Origin: Bacillota bacterium
GTDB lineage: Bacteria; Bacillota; Clostridia; Christensenellales; CAG-138
Direction: 5' to 3'
Length of the DNA: 17,598 nt
Assembly (NCBI GenBank): GCA_023416895.1
Contig: JAEZGQ010000114.1
Coordinates: 1 to 17,598, forward strand
Shown: in pieces, positions 7,274 to 14,947 of the stretch
How the letters are laid out: each line of letters begins with the position of its first letter
Numbering within the stretch: the stretch's first letter is position 1
The notes under the pieces: generated by a model
What the model saw: the letters and a program-made list of their open reading frames with translations, nothing else
The model's database searches: none
What the model was told of the DNA's origin: nothing
Made by a program: the position numbers and the translations under genes

Positions 7274-7414
7274 AAGTGATTTACGCATTGTATGCACAGT
7301 CTGCATGAGCGGACATAACAACAAGGTATCTGCGGGCATGGGGCAGCAGTACGCTGAGCCAACACCCCGATACATATATCATCAGTACCATCAATTTAAG
7401 GAGGAAACCGAAAC

Positions 7415-8776
7415 ATGAAAAAGCTGGTAGCTCTGCTGCTTGCGTTGGTGATGGCATTTGCAATGGTAGCCTGCGCCGCGCAGCCCGGTCCCAACGACAC
7501 CGACAAACCCTCCAACCCGACCAACCCTCCCGCTGCAGGGGCAACGGAGGAGCCGACCGTTGCGGCTAAGCCCTTTGAAGGCACGCAAATCACGGTCGTA
7601 ACGACGTCTTCCGGCCCGATACTTGCCGTGCAGAAGCATCTTTCCGAGTTCGAGGCCGAGACCGGCATTAAGGTCAACTTGGAGCTCTACGAGTTCCAGG
7701 AAGCCATCGATAAGATCAACATCAACGCGGGTGCAGGCGGCTCGGATATCGACGTAATCTCCTACCGCCCCATTCAAGAGACTGCCGCTTGGTACAACAA
7801 TGGCTACTTTAAGCCGCTTAACGACTACATCGCGGCTTCTGTGGACTACGACTATGAAGACTTCTTCCCCTCGGCACGCGCTGTGACTACCGTTAACGAT
7901 GACATCATCGGCATCCCCTACCTCGTTGAGGGCGAAATGCTTTGGTACAACACAGAGCTGTTCGAAAGGTACGGCGCGACCGTTCCGACCAACTTCGACG
8001 AGCTGCTCGAAACCTGTAAGAAACTGTATGATCCGGCCAACAACGTGTACGCCATTTCGCTTCGCGGCGAGGGCAACGGCGCTGTAACGCAGTTTTCCGG
8101 CTTCCTCTACGGCTTCGGTGGAGACTTCTTCGATGAGAACCTGACCGCCACCATGAATACCCCGGAGGCTCTGGCGGCTCTCGAATACTATGCTGAGCTC
8201 GTCAAGTACGGTCCGGATGGCATGGCTGCGGGCAGCACCAACGACAGCATCAACTGGTTCAGCAACGGCATCACCGCCATGCGTATTGACGCCTATGCTC
8301 AGACCTTTAACCACACCGATCCTGATACTTCTGTGATCTATGACAAGATCGGTTTTGCTCGCTTCCCGATGGGAACCATCGGTGCCTACACGCCGTACAA
8401 CATCGTTGCATGGGCATGGGGCATCAGCAGCACCTCAAAGAATCAGGATGCTGCGTGGGAATTTGTCAAGTGGGCCAGCAGCAAGGAAATGGACGTGCAA
8501 GGCATGATCGAGACAGGGTTCTCCGCCCGCACCTCTGCTTGGGGCGACGAGCGCGTAGCGGCTGTTGTAGATCCTACGCTCATGCAGGTTGTCCAGCAGA
8601 CCGGCGAAGTTGGCTATCCCTATGACCGTCCGCACAATGCTAACGCTTCGGAAGTTCGCGCGCTTGTCGGCAAGATGATCGATCTCGCCAACACCGGCCT
8701 TCGCGGTGCAGAACTTGCGGCGGCAGTGGAGCCGTTGAACCAGCAGATCCAGGCTATTCTCGATGGCGAGAAATAA
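7415..8776 (+). CDS. carbohydrate ABC transporter solute-binding lipoprotein (family 1)
   Basis: A 453-residue extracellular sugar-binding protein, anchored to the membrane. ATG 7415 follows AAGGAGG by about 10 bases. The signal peptide is MKKLVALLLALVMAFAMVAC, with the lipidated cysteine at position 20, followed by a Pro/Thr/Asn-rich linker to about residue 50. The mature domain opens with ITVVTTSSGP and has the family features: 'F-E-A-E-T-G-I-K-V', 'D-V-I-S-Y', and 'G-I-P-Y-L-V-E-G-E-M-L-W-Y-N'. These place it with the MalE/UgpB-type binding proteins of CUT1 importers. It is the first gene of the nine-gene operon and delivers its sugar to the two permeases that follow. The ligand is not predictable from sequence alone. 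Confidence 0.92.
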   Translation: MKKLVALLLALVMAFAMVACAAQPGPNDTDKPSNPTNPPAAGATEEPTVAAKPFEGTQITVVTTSSGPILAVQKHLSEFEAETGIKVNLELYEFQEAIDKININAGAGGSDIDVISYRPIQETAAWYNNGYFKPLNDYIAASVDYDYEDFFPSARAVTTVNDDIIGIPYLVEGEMLWYNTELFERYGATVPTNFDELLETCKKLYDPANNVYAISLRGEGNGAVTQFSGFLYGFGGDFFDENLTATMNTPEALAALEYYAELVKYGPDGMAAGSTNDSINWFSNGITAMRIDAYAQTFNHTDPDTSVIYDKIGFARFPMGTIGAYTPYNIVAWAWGISSTSKNQDAAWEFVKWASSKEMDVQGMIETGFSARTSAWGDERVAAVVDPTLMQVVQQTGEVGYPYDRPHNANASEVRALVGKMIDLANTGLRGAELAAAVEPLNQQIQAILDGEK

Positions 8777-8795
8777 CATTAACTAAATAACGGCC

Positions 8796-8851
8796 AACCG
8801 GTGCGGAACGCCTTTTCTCTCCCCTTTTTTTCTGCGCGTTCCGTGCCGGTT
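8796..8851 (+). other. long intercistronic hairpin after the binding-protein gene
   Basis: AACCGGTGCGGAACGC (8796-8811) pairs with GCGTTCCGTGCCGGTT (8836-8851): 16 pairs including two G-U pairs, around a pyrimidine-rich 24-base loop. No U-run follows, and the next ribosome-binding site (AGGAGG) starts about 8 bases later. The likely role is to protect and stabilise the binding-protein mRNA, so that it is made in excess over the permeases. Confidence 0.7.
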
Positions 8852-8873
8852 TGTACACAAGGAGGTCTTTAAC

Positions 8874-9752
8874 ATGCGCGCGTGGTTAAATAAGAACACC
8901 AAATGGCTGTTTACGCTACCAACGTCTGCGTTTGTCGTGATCTGCATCGGGTACCCGATGTGCTACGCGCTATATATGAGCTTGCATTCCTGGCGCATGT
9001 CGCTCGTGGATAAGCCGGTCTATGTAGGGCTGCAAAATTACATCGACTTACTTACCGATCAACGCACGATGAACGCGATCGGTTTCACATTCAAATACTT
9101 TCTTGTCGCATCGATTTTGGAGGTGGGCCTTGGAGTAGCGCTCGCGTTGATGATCTCCAAGATCAAAAGAGCGCAAGGGCTGATTCGCACAGGTTTTTTG
9201 TTTCCAATGGTCGCAACACCAATCGCTATGGGTTATGTTTGGAAGGTCATGCTTGATCCATCAACTGGCCTCATCAACGGCATGCTTCGGTTTTTAGGAT
9301 GGGATACGGTGAACTGGTTTGCCGGCGAAACGGTATTCAAGTCCCTCATGATCATGGAGGTATGGGGCGGAACGCCGCTGATTCTTCTGATTACACTGGC
9401 GGGTATCGCCGGGCTTAGTACAGACATTTACGAGTCCGCGCGCATTGACGGCGCGAACTCGATGCAAACGACATTTAAAATCACGTTGCCGCTTCTTTCC
9501 CCCACGATTGTTATGGCGTTTCTGCTACGCGGCATCGAGCTTTTGAAAGTCTACGACCTGATTCTTGCCATGACGGACGGCGGACCTAACCAGATGACTG
9601 AGAACCTAAATCTTCTGGTTTATACATATGCATTTGATTACATGCAGATGGGTCGAGCGTGCGCGCTGATGATTATCTTCTTTATTGTTGTTATGGCATT
9701 TGCACTGGTTAGCATGGGCCTTAAAAAACGGATTGAAGCGAGGTACATGTGA
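8874..9752 (+). CDS. sugar ABC transporter permease, MalF/UgpA-type
   Basis: A 292-residue inner-membrane subunit of the importer. ATG 8874 follows an AGGAGG site. It has about six hydrophobic segments, the first near residues 12-35. The cytoplasmic EAA loop reads YESARIDGANSMQTTFKITL from Tyr186; this is the conserved E-x-A-x-x-D-G-A-x-x-x-x-x-F-x-x-I-x-L-P motif that docks the ATPase. The segment FPMVATPIAMGYVWKVMLDP is typical of CUT1 permeases. It forms a heterodimer with the next gene product, and its stop overlaps that gene's start by one base (TGATG). No ATPase gene accompanies the pair. Confidence 0.93.
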   Translation: MRAWLNKNTKWLFTLPTSAFVVICIGYPMCYALYMSLHSWRMSLVDKPVYVGLQNYIDLLTDQRTMNAIGFTFKYFLVASILEVGLGVALALMISKIKRAQGLIRTGFLFPMVATPIAMGYVWKVMLDPSTGLINGMLRFLGWDTVNWFAGETVFKSLMIMEVWGGTPLILLITLAGIAGLSTDIYESARIDGANSMQTTFKITLPLLSPTIVMAFLLRGIELLKVYDLILAMTDGGPNQMTENLNLLVYTYAFDYMQMGRACALMIIFFIVVMAFALVSMGLKKRIEARYM

Positions 9753-10579
9753 TGAGCGGGCAAAAGAAAAGAAAAATCGTTTTGAAGGTACTATTTTGGC
9801 TGGTGATCATCGTCACATTGCTGCTTCTGTTGACGCCAATTTACTACATGATCTCCTCGTCGTTCAAAACGCAGGCGCAGATGATGGATATGCGACAGCT
9901 CTTCAACTTTGAGCCGACAAGCAAGAATTACGTTAAGGTATTTACGAAATTCAATATCATCGAGCCGCTGATCAACAGCCTTATTGTAAGCGTTGGCGCG
10001 ACGGGGCTTGCGTGCATTCTGGGTCTTCCTGCTGCCTATGCCATTGCACGGCATAACATGCACAAGCTTTCTGCCGTAATCCTCTGTGTGCGTATCGTGC
10101 CCGCGGTCACGTTCCTCGTGCCATGGTATATGATCCTGAGCAAAATCGGCATGATCGGCACGCGCGGCGCATTGATTATGGCGAATCTTCTGGTACTGCT
10201 GCCGCTTATGATATGGATTGTTTCTCCGTATTTCGCGTCAATCTCAAAGGAGCTTGAGGAGGCAGCGTTCATCGACGGCTGCTCCGAAGCAAAATCCTTT
10301 ATCCGTATCATGGTGCCGCTATCCACACCGGGTATCATCACGGCAGCAATCCTAAGCTTTATCCAGTCGTGGAACAACTACATGTTCGCCTATGTGCTCG
10401 GCGGCAGCAACGCGAAAACATTACCCGTCATGCTTAAGCTCTTCATCGGCTATCAGGCAGTTGACTACGGCAGCCTCATGACGGCGGCGGTGATTGTTGC
10501 GATGCCAGTCGTTATCATATCGATCCTGCTGCAAAAGTACGTGGTGAGCGGCCTTACAGCTGGCGCCGTAAAAGGATGA
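9752..10579 (+). CDS. sugar ABC transporter permease, MalG/UgpE-type
   Basis: A 275-residue second permease. Two starts compete: GTG 9749 and ATG 9752. I prefer the ATG, which overlaps the upstream stop by one base and lies 8 bases from GCGAGG. The N-terminus is basic (MSGQKKRKIV), followed by a hydrophobic helix. The EAA loop reads LEEAAFIDGCSEAKSFIRI from near residue 168. The C-terminus, with QKYVVSGLTAGAVKG, is characteristic of MalG-type subunits. With the previous gene product it forms the membrane channel of a CUT1 sugar importer. Confidence 0.93.
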   Translation: MSGQKKRKIVLKVLFWLVIIVTLLLLLTPIYYMISSSFKTQAQMMDMRQLFNFEPTSKNYVKVFTKFNIIEPLINSLIVSVGATGLACILGLPAAYAIARHNMHKLSAVILCVRIVPAVTFLVPWYMILSKIGMIGTRGALIMANLLVLLPLMIWIVSPYFASISKELEEAAFIDGCSEAKSFIRIMVPLSTPGIITAAILSFIQSWNNYMFAYVLGGSNAKTLPVMLKLFIGYQAVDYGSLMTAAVIVAMPVVIISILLQKYVVSGLTAGAVKG

Positions 10580-10627
10580 AAATACTTTGTCAACATTCGT
10601 CTTGTGACGTAAAAATAGGAGAATGAA

Positions 10628-11539
10628 ATGAAAAAACTGTTTGGTATCACCCCCGCGATGACAACGCCGTTTACCGACAACGACGGCATAGACTTGGATT
10701 CCATAGCTGCACAAACGGAGATGCTGGTTCAAAAAGGCGTAAACTGCCTGTATCCTAGCGGCACCACCGGCGAAATGTTGCGTCTGAGCGTGGAAGAGCG
10801 CAAGCAGGTGATGGAAACTGTCGTGAAGACGGCAGCGGGAAGGCTTCCCGTGTTTATCCATTGTGGTGCAATGGCGGAGAACGATGTCGTAACGCTGGCT
10901 AGGCACGCGGAAAAGATCGGTGCAGATGGCATCGGTGTGGTAACACCGCAGTTCTTTGGACTCAACCCGCGCGAGATGGAAGAATTCTACGTTCGTGTCG
11001 CAGGGAGCGTAGCCCCCGACTTTCCTGTTTACCTTTATAACATCCCGCAATGCGCCGCCAACGACATTTTGCCTGAGGTTGCGCAGAGGATCGCAAACCG
11101 TGCGAAAAACGTAATTGGTATCAAGTACAGCTTTTCGGATATCGGCCGTACGATGGATTACTTAAAGATCAACGACTGGACGTTCTCCGTCATGCACGGC
11201 AACGACCGCGTATACGTGGGCTTTCGCGCGTTGGGCTGCACTGGTACGGTCTCCGGTATCTCCGGCGTATTTCCTGAGCCCTTTGTGGAGGTGCAGCGCG
11301 CAATTGATGCAGGCGACTGGGAAAAGGCCAAGGTGTGGCAGCGCCAGTGCGCGCGCATCACGGATATCCTAAGGGCGGGCAGCAACATGTCGTATTTTAA
11401 AGAAGCGCTGACCCTGCGCGGTTTGCGTGGCGGTCACATGCGCAAGCCGCAGCTTGATATCACGCCTGCGGATATTGAGAGGCTGAGCGTCGAGCTCGAG
11501 GCTTTCTGCGCTGATAACGGCATATCGCTCAAAATCTGA
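10628..11539 (+). CDS. DapA/NAL-family class I aldolase, likely acting on a 2-keto-3-deoxy sugar acid
   Basis: A 303-residue TIM-barrel lyase. ATG 10628 follows an AGGAG site six bases upstream. Family landmarks are present: GTTGE at 45-49 binds the carboxylate of the keto acid, Tyr137 (in YLYNIPQ) is the catalytic tyrosine, and Lys166 (in IGIKYS) is the Schiff-base lysine. The family includes dihydrodipicolinate synthase, N-acetylneuraminate lyase and 2-keto-3-deoxy-gluconate aldolase. The IlvD dehydratase in the same operon makes exactly the kind of 2-keto-3-deoxy acid that such an aldolase splits into pyruvate and an aldehyde, which favours the last role. A lysine-biosynthesis role is unlikely in this context. 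Sequence alone does not fix the substrate. The gap of 48 bases after the permease holds no obvious structure. Confidence 0.88.
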   Translation: MKKLFGITPAMTTPFTDNDGIDLDSIAAQTEMLVQKGVNCLYPSGTTGEMLRLSVEERKQVMETVVKTAAGRLPVFIHCGAMAENDVVTLARHAEKIGADGIGVVTPQFFGLNPREMEEFYVRVAGSVAPDFPVYLYNIPQCAANDILPEVAQRIANRAKNVIGIKYSFSDIGRTMDYLKINDWTFSVMHGNDRVYVGFRALGCTGTVSGISGVFPEPFVEVQRAIDAGDWEKAKVWQRQCARITDILRAGSNMSYFKEALTLRGLRGGHMRKPQLDITPADIERLSVELEAFCADNGISLKI

Positions 11540-11553
11540 GGAGGCGAGAACGA

Positions 11554-12513
11554 GTGGGTAAGGTATTGGTCACATCCTCGCATTTTGAAACGCTTTGCCT
11601 TGAGGCAAAGAAGCTTCTTGAGGGCGCGGGGCATGAGGCGGTCGTGTATAAGGGTGAACTGCCGTATATGAGTTTTGAGCAAATCGCGGCGGTCATAGGT
11701 GATATCGACGGTGCAATTGTTGGCTTGGACGATTGGACGGACGCGGTGTTTAACATCGCACCCAAGCTCAAGGTTGTTGCGAAATTCGGCGTCGGCACGG
11801 ATAACATCGATAAGGAAAGCGCCAAAAGACACGGTATAAAGGTCATCAACGCGCCGGGCATTAACTCTAACGCCGTCGCAGAGCTGACGATTGGCGTCAT
11901 CCTCGATGTGCTCCGCAGCATAACGAGCCTACACATGGCGTTGTGCGAAGGTGAGTGGCGGCGTAGCCTCGGTAACGAATTGGAGGGCCGCACTGTGGGC
12001 TTGATGGGCTTTGGCGCCATTGCCCGCCTCGTGGCAAAGAAGCTTCAGGGCTTCGATGTGCGCGTGCTGGCTTACGACCTGTACCCCGATCATGAAACGG
12101 CGAAGAAATACGGCGTTGAGCTCGTTTCTCAAGAGGAGATACTACGGGAGAGCGATATCGTAAGTGTTCATGTGCCAAGTACAAAGGAAACCTATCACAT
12201 GTTCGATGACGAGGCCTTTGCGAAGATGAAGAAGGGTTCCTATCTCATCAACGCCGCGCGCGGCGCGGTGGTGGATACGCAAGCTCTTTTGCGCGCACTA
12301 GATTCGGGTAAGCTCGCGGGCGCAGCACTCGACGCGTTTGAGAATGAGCCATTAGAAAAGGGCGATCCTCTCCTCACATGCGGCAAGGTAATATGTACAC
12401 CCCATACGGGCGCTGAAACGCGTGAGACCTACCATAAGGTAAGTATGTGCGTAGCCCAAGGCGTCGTTGACGTTCTTGCGGGCAAAGACCCCACCTATTG
12501 GGTCAACCGCTAA
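11554..12513 (+). CDS. D-isomer-specific 2-hydroxyacid dehydrogenase (phosphoglycerate dehydrogenase-like)
   Basis: A 319-residue NAD-dependent oxidoreductase with a GTG start supported by GAGGAGG (11538-11544). The nucleotide-binding motif GLMGFGAIA spans 149-157, and Asp175 at the end of the second strand favours NAD(H) over NADP(H). The catalytic triad is complete: Arg236 (INAARG), Glu265 (ENEP) and His284 (PHTGAET). There is no ACT domain, and the length is that of short SerA-like or 2-ketoaldonate/hydroxypyruvate reductases. In this operon it may reduce a 2-keto sugar acid to the aldonate used by the dehydratase, or dispose of an aldolase product such as hydroxypyruvate; this is inference. 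Serine biosynthesis is a less likely role. A perfect hairpin follows the gene. Confidence 0.88.
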   Translation: MGKVLVTSSHFETLCLEAKKLLEGAGHEAVVYKGELPYMSFEQIAAVIGDIDGAIVGLDDWTDAVFNIAPKLKVVAKFGVGTDNIDKESAKRHGIKVINAPGINSNAVAELTIGVILDVLRSITSLHMALCEGEWRRSLGNELEGRTVGLMGFGAIARLVAKKLQGFDVRVLAYDLYPDHETAKKYGVELVSQEEILRESDIVSVHVPSTKETYHMFDDEAFAKMKKGSYLINAARGAVVDTQALLRALDSGKLAGAALDAFENEPLEKGDPLLTCGKVICTPHTGAETRETYHKVSMCVAQGVVDVLAGKDPTYWVNR

Positions 12514-12559
12514 AGAAAATGATCATGGCGATCCTGTAGATTAAAGTCAAACTCAAATT

Positions 12560-12590
12560 GGACGCCGTCGTCATTTTGCCGACGGCGTCC
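12560..12590. other. perfect 11-bp hairpin, no U-tract
   Basis: GGACGCCGTCG (12560-12570) pairs perfectly with CGACGGCGTCC (12580-12590) around a nine-base loop. GTGAAGG follows rather than a T-run, so it is a weak or factor-dependent terminator, or an mRNA stability element at the 3' end of the first half of the operon. Confidence 0.6.
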
Positions 12591-12635
12591 GTGAAGGGTA
12601 TGAAAAGACTCGATTCTTTGATATAGTTGAAATAC

Positions 12636-12839
12636 TTAAGAAAGGCAGGCTGCGGATCCAAACCTTTCGGGGCTGGCCATAGCTACCTTAAACACACCGT
12701 TGCTACCCATGCTCAGCCCCGCGATGAACATGATTTCGCGTGCATCGGGATAGAGTATATCTGTCATGAACAGCCCGATGGGCACGACTGGAATCTCCGG
12801 GGCGAAGATAAAGCGCGTGCTTAAATTGCTGCCACTCAA
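12636..12839 (-). pseudogene. remnant of a PF00756-type serine esterase (esterase D / feruloyl-esterase-like)
   Basis: A minus-strand frame of 67 codons, opposite to the surrounding operon. It contains IMFIAGLSMGSNGVFKVA followed by PERFGSAACLS. This is the nucleophile elbow of the esterase D family, which usually reads F-I-A-G-L-S-M-G-G-Y-G-A-x-K-x-A-L-x-x-P-E-R-F-A-A-A-A-S-L-S; the catalytic serine lies inside GLSMG. The frame stops straight after this block, so the catalytic Asp and His regions are absent. The N-terminal part is only about a third of normal length and has no ribosome-binding site. Family members hydrolyse ester bonds such as acetyl, feruloyl or S-formyl groups. Because the fragment lacks most of the enzyme I read it as a pseudogene. 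It sits between two parts of one operon. Confidence 0.65.
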
Positions 12840-12889
12840 AAACGATCTTGCAGATGAGGGGGAGCTTCCCCTTAGATAAAGGAGCCAAC

Positions 12890-13882
12890 ATGCAACAGAA
12901 ACCTAAAATCCTGGTTGTCGGAAGCTTTGTAATGGACCAAATCGCGGAAACGTCGGTTTTTCCACGTCAGGGGCAGACCGTACTCGGCGGTAGGTTTACC
13001 AAGGCGCCCGGCGGCAAAGGGGCCAACCAAGCCGTACAGGCAGCGCGCCTTGGCGCGGATGTGACAATGGTGGGTAAGCTTGGCCGTGACGCGAACGGCG
13101 AGGAGATGCTTGCCGCCTGTAAGCGTGACGGTATACGCACCGAGCATTTGCTGTATGATGACAAGGAGCCTTCCGGCTGCTCGGTGATCATTTTGGAAAA
13201 GGACGACGATGGACAGACGCTCAATCGCATCATCGTGCTGCCGGGCTCGAACATGACCATCACGACGGAGGAGGTCGCGTTCCTTGAAGAGCTTCTTCCC
13301 GCGTACGATCTTGTGATGTTGCAGTTGGAAATACCCATGGAGGTCAACGAGTTTGTTGCGGAAATGGCGCACCGTAAGGGCGTTAAGGTGATGCTTAACT
13401 CCGCACCGAGCGCGCCGCTTTCCGATAAGTTGCTGTCGCACCTTACCTATATATCGCCCAACGAACACGAGGCATACGACTTAACGGGCATTGAGATACG
13501 CCACGAAGGCAAGCATGTGGAGCTAGACGATGCGCGCGCTGCGGCGCAGGCACTTAGGAAAAAGGGCGTCAAAAACGTACTCATCACCCTCGGCAACGCG
13601 GGGTCAGTGCTCGATACGGAGAGCGGCTTCCGTCACTCCCCGAGCGTGGAAGGCGTTGTGGCCGTGGATCCCACTGCGGCAGGCGATTCCTTTGTGGGTG
13701 CCTTCTGCGTAGGTAGCTGCCTAAACTGGAAGGCGGAGGAGCTTTTGCGTTTTGCCAACCATACCGCGGCGCTTACCGTATCCAAAATGGGCGCCATGCC
13801 CTCGTTACCCGTTCTTTCCGAGGTGGAGGCCTACCTTGCGAAAAAAGGCGTAGAACTGCCTGACACCTCCGCGTTGAAATAG
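12890..13882 (+). CDS. PfkB/ribokinase-family sugar kinase
   Basis: A 330-residue cytoplasmic kinase. The frame is open from 12848, but ATG 12890 with AAAGGAG at 12878-12884 gives the normal family N-terminus (KILVVGSFVMD). The substrate-binding signature GGKGANQA spans 41-48. The ATP-site signature DPTAAGDSFVGAF contains the catalytic base Asp266; the first glycine of the usual GAGD is alanine here, as in many clostridial members. Ribokinase is the closest named relative, but the family also includes 2-keto-3-deoxygluconate kinases, fructokinases and others. With a dehydratase downstream, KDG-type kinase activity is possible; with the RbsD/FucU mutarotase two genes on, a pentose or deoxysugar kinase is equally possible. 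It opens a tight four-gene block. Confidence 0.87.
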   Translation: MQQKPKILVVGSFVMDQIAETSVFPRQGQTVLGGRFTKAPGGKGANQAVQAARLGADVTMVGKLGRDANGEEMLAACKRDGIRTEHLLYDDKEPSGCSVIILEKDDDGQTLNRIIVLPGSNMTITTEEVAFLEELLPAYDLVMLQLEIPMEVNEFVAEMAHRKGVKVMLNSAPSAPLSDKLLSHLTYISPNEHEAYDLTGIEIRHEGKHVELDDARAAAQALRKKGVKNVLITLGNAGSVLDTESGFRHSPSVEGVVAVDPTAAGDSFVGAFCVGSCLNWKAEELLRFANHTAALTVSKMGAMPSLPVLSEVEAYLAKKGVELPDTSALK

Positions 13883-13896
13883 CTTAGGAGCGCTTT

Positions 13897-14505
13897 ATGG
13901 AAGAAAGATGTAAACAGGCCTATACTTCCTTCTTGGAATGCATGGCAGAGCAATGTGAAAAAACGATACGCAGCATGGATTATACGGCGCTGGAGCAGGC
14001 CGCACATATCATCCTAGATGCCGAGAGCAAGGGTGGCCGCGTGCATGTTTCCGGCATCGGAAAGCCTGCACATATCGCGGGTTACGCAGCGTCGATTTTG
14101 TCCTCCACGGGTACGCCGGCGAGCTTTTTGCACGGCACGGAGGCAGTGCACGGCTCCTGCGGGCAAACGCGCCCAGGTGACGTGGTGATCTTCATCTCCA
14201 ACAGCGGAGAAACTGCGGAAATGCGTGCCACCGTAATTGCGCTGAAAAACAACGGTTGCCGCATCATCGGCATAAGTGGCAATGCTTTCTCGTGGCTTGC
14301 AAAAGAAAGCGAGCTTCATCTATATGCGGGTGTAGAGTGTGAGGGGGGCCCCCTCAACCGTGCACCGCGTTTGTCCATCCTCGCGGAAACGGCCGTGCTG
14401 CAGGCGCTCAGCGTCATTTTACAGGCGCATCACGACATCACGCCACAGCAGTATGTGAGCTGGCACCCCGGTGGGGCGCTTGGCAAGCTTAGAGAAGGGG
14501 AATAG
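13897..14505 (+). CDS. SIS-domain sugar-phosphate isomerase, KpsF/GutQ-like without CBS domains
   Basis: A 202-residue phosphosugar isomerase. ATG 13897 follows AGGAG (13886-13890) by six bases. The SIS domain shows SGIGKPAHIA (52-61), STGTPASFLHGTEAVHG (70-86) and ISNSGET (100-106); these bind the phosphosugar as in KpsF/GutQ arabinose-5-phosphate isomerases. The C-terminus ends with SWHPGGALGKL, also a KpsF signature. KpsF/KdsD proteins of about 320 residues carry two CBS domains after this point; here the protein stops, as in short GutQ-like forms and 6-phospho-3-hexuloisomerases. The likely reaction is aldose/ketose interconversion of a sugar phosphate made by the preceding kinase. The start of the next gene lies one base after its stop. 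Confidence 0.85.
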   Translation: MEERCKQAYTSFLECMAEQCEKTIRSMDYTALEQAAHIILDAESKGGRVHVSGIGKPAHIAGYAASILSSTGTPASFLHGTEAVHGSCGQTRPGDVVIFISNSGETAEMRATVIALKNNGCRIIGISGNAFSWLAKESELHLYAGVECEGGPLNRAPRLSILAETAVLQALSVILQAHHDITPQQYVSWHPGGALGKLREGE

Positions 14506-14506
14506 C

Positions 14507-14947
14507 ATGAATCGACAAGGATGCATCCATCCGGAGATACTCTCCGTATTATCGCGCTGCGGCCATGGTGACCGCATTTTGATCGCCGACGGCAACTATC
14601 CCATCGCCAGCCGCTGCCCGCAGGCGGCACACATCTATCTGGGTGTTTCAGCGGGCATCCCGGGCGTTCCCGAAGTGTTGGACGCAATCCTGACCGAGAT
14701 CAATGTTGAAGAGGCTACTGTTATGACTCCCGGCAGCGGCACCGAGCCCCCAATCTTTGCGGAATTTAAAAAGCGGCTTCCCGGCATAAATCTTCGCGAA
14801 CTTGGCCGCTTCGAGTTCTATGCAGCGGCAACTGAGCCAAACGTTCGGCTTGCTATCTCCACGGGCGAGAGCCGGACTTACGCCAATATTCTGTTGACCA
14901 TCGGTGTCGCAGGGGTCTTAGGGCCAGAAGGGAACGGTAACGAATGA
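14507..14947 (+). CDS. RbsD/FucU-family sugar mutarotase
   Basis: A 146-residue enzyme of the RbsD/FucU family, which converts anomers of ribose, fucose and similar sugars. ATG 14507 with AAGGGG at 14495-14500 gives the family N-terminus; the frame is open further upstream, but that would read into the SIS gene. The hallmark LSRCGHGDRILIADGNYP spans 15-32 and carries the catalytic His20 and the active-site Asp28. The C-terminal end (NILLTIGVAGVL) also fits. Such proteins form decamers or octamers in the cytoplasm. FucU-like members act on fucose-type sugars and RbsD on ribose; this protein is not clearly either. It overlaps the dehydratase gene by four bases (ATGA), which points to co-regulated expression. 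Confidence 0.87.
   Translation: MNRQGCIHPEILSVLSRCGHGDRILIADGNYPIASRCPQAAHIYLGVSAGIPGVPEVLDAILTEINVEEATVMTPGSGTEPPIFAEFKKRLPGINLRELGRFEFYAAATEPNVRLAISTGESRTYANILLTIGVAGVLGPEGNGNE

Larger units (their letters stand above)
12514..12889. other. interruption inside the sugar operon
   Basis: A 376-base gap between the dehydrogenase and kinase genes. It holds the hairpin at 12560-12590, the antisense esterase remnant (12636-12839), and a G/C-rich stretch with the kinase ribosome-binding site. I see no convincing promoter on the plus strand, so I cannot tell whether the kinase-to-dehydratase block depends on read-through. Confidence 0.5.

Noticed and set aside
7391..8314. Long minus-strand frame (307 codons) over the binding-protein gene
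   Set aside because: It is fully antisense to a well-supported lipoprotein gene, has no family similarity that I can see, and has no ribosome-binding site. High GC at codon third positions of the real gene creates such shadows.
10421..11050. Minus-strand frame of 209 codons across the permease/aldolase boundary
   Set aside because: It overlaps two confidently assigned genes and contains no recognisable motif.
11583..11597. TGAAACGCTTTGC within the dehydrogenase gene as a fourth operator
   Set aside because: The CG centre is displaced by one base relative to the three good sites, and it lies inside a coding sequence, so it is probably chance.
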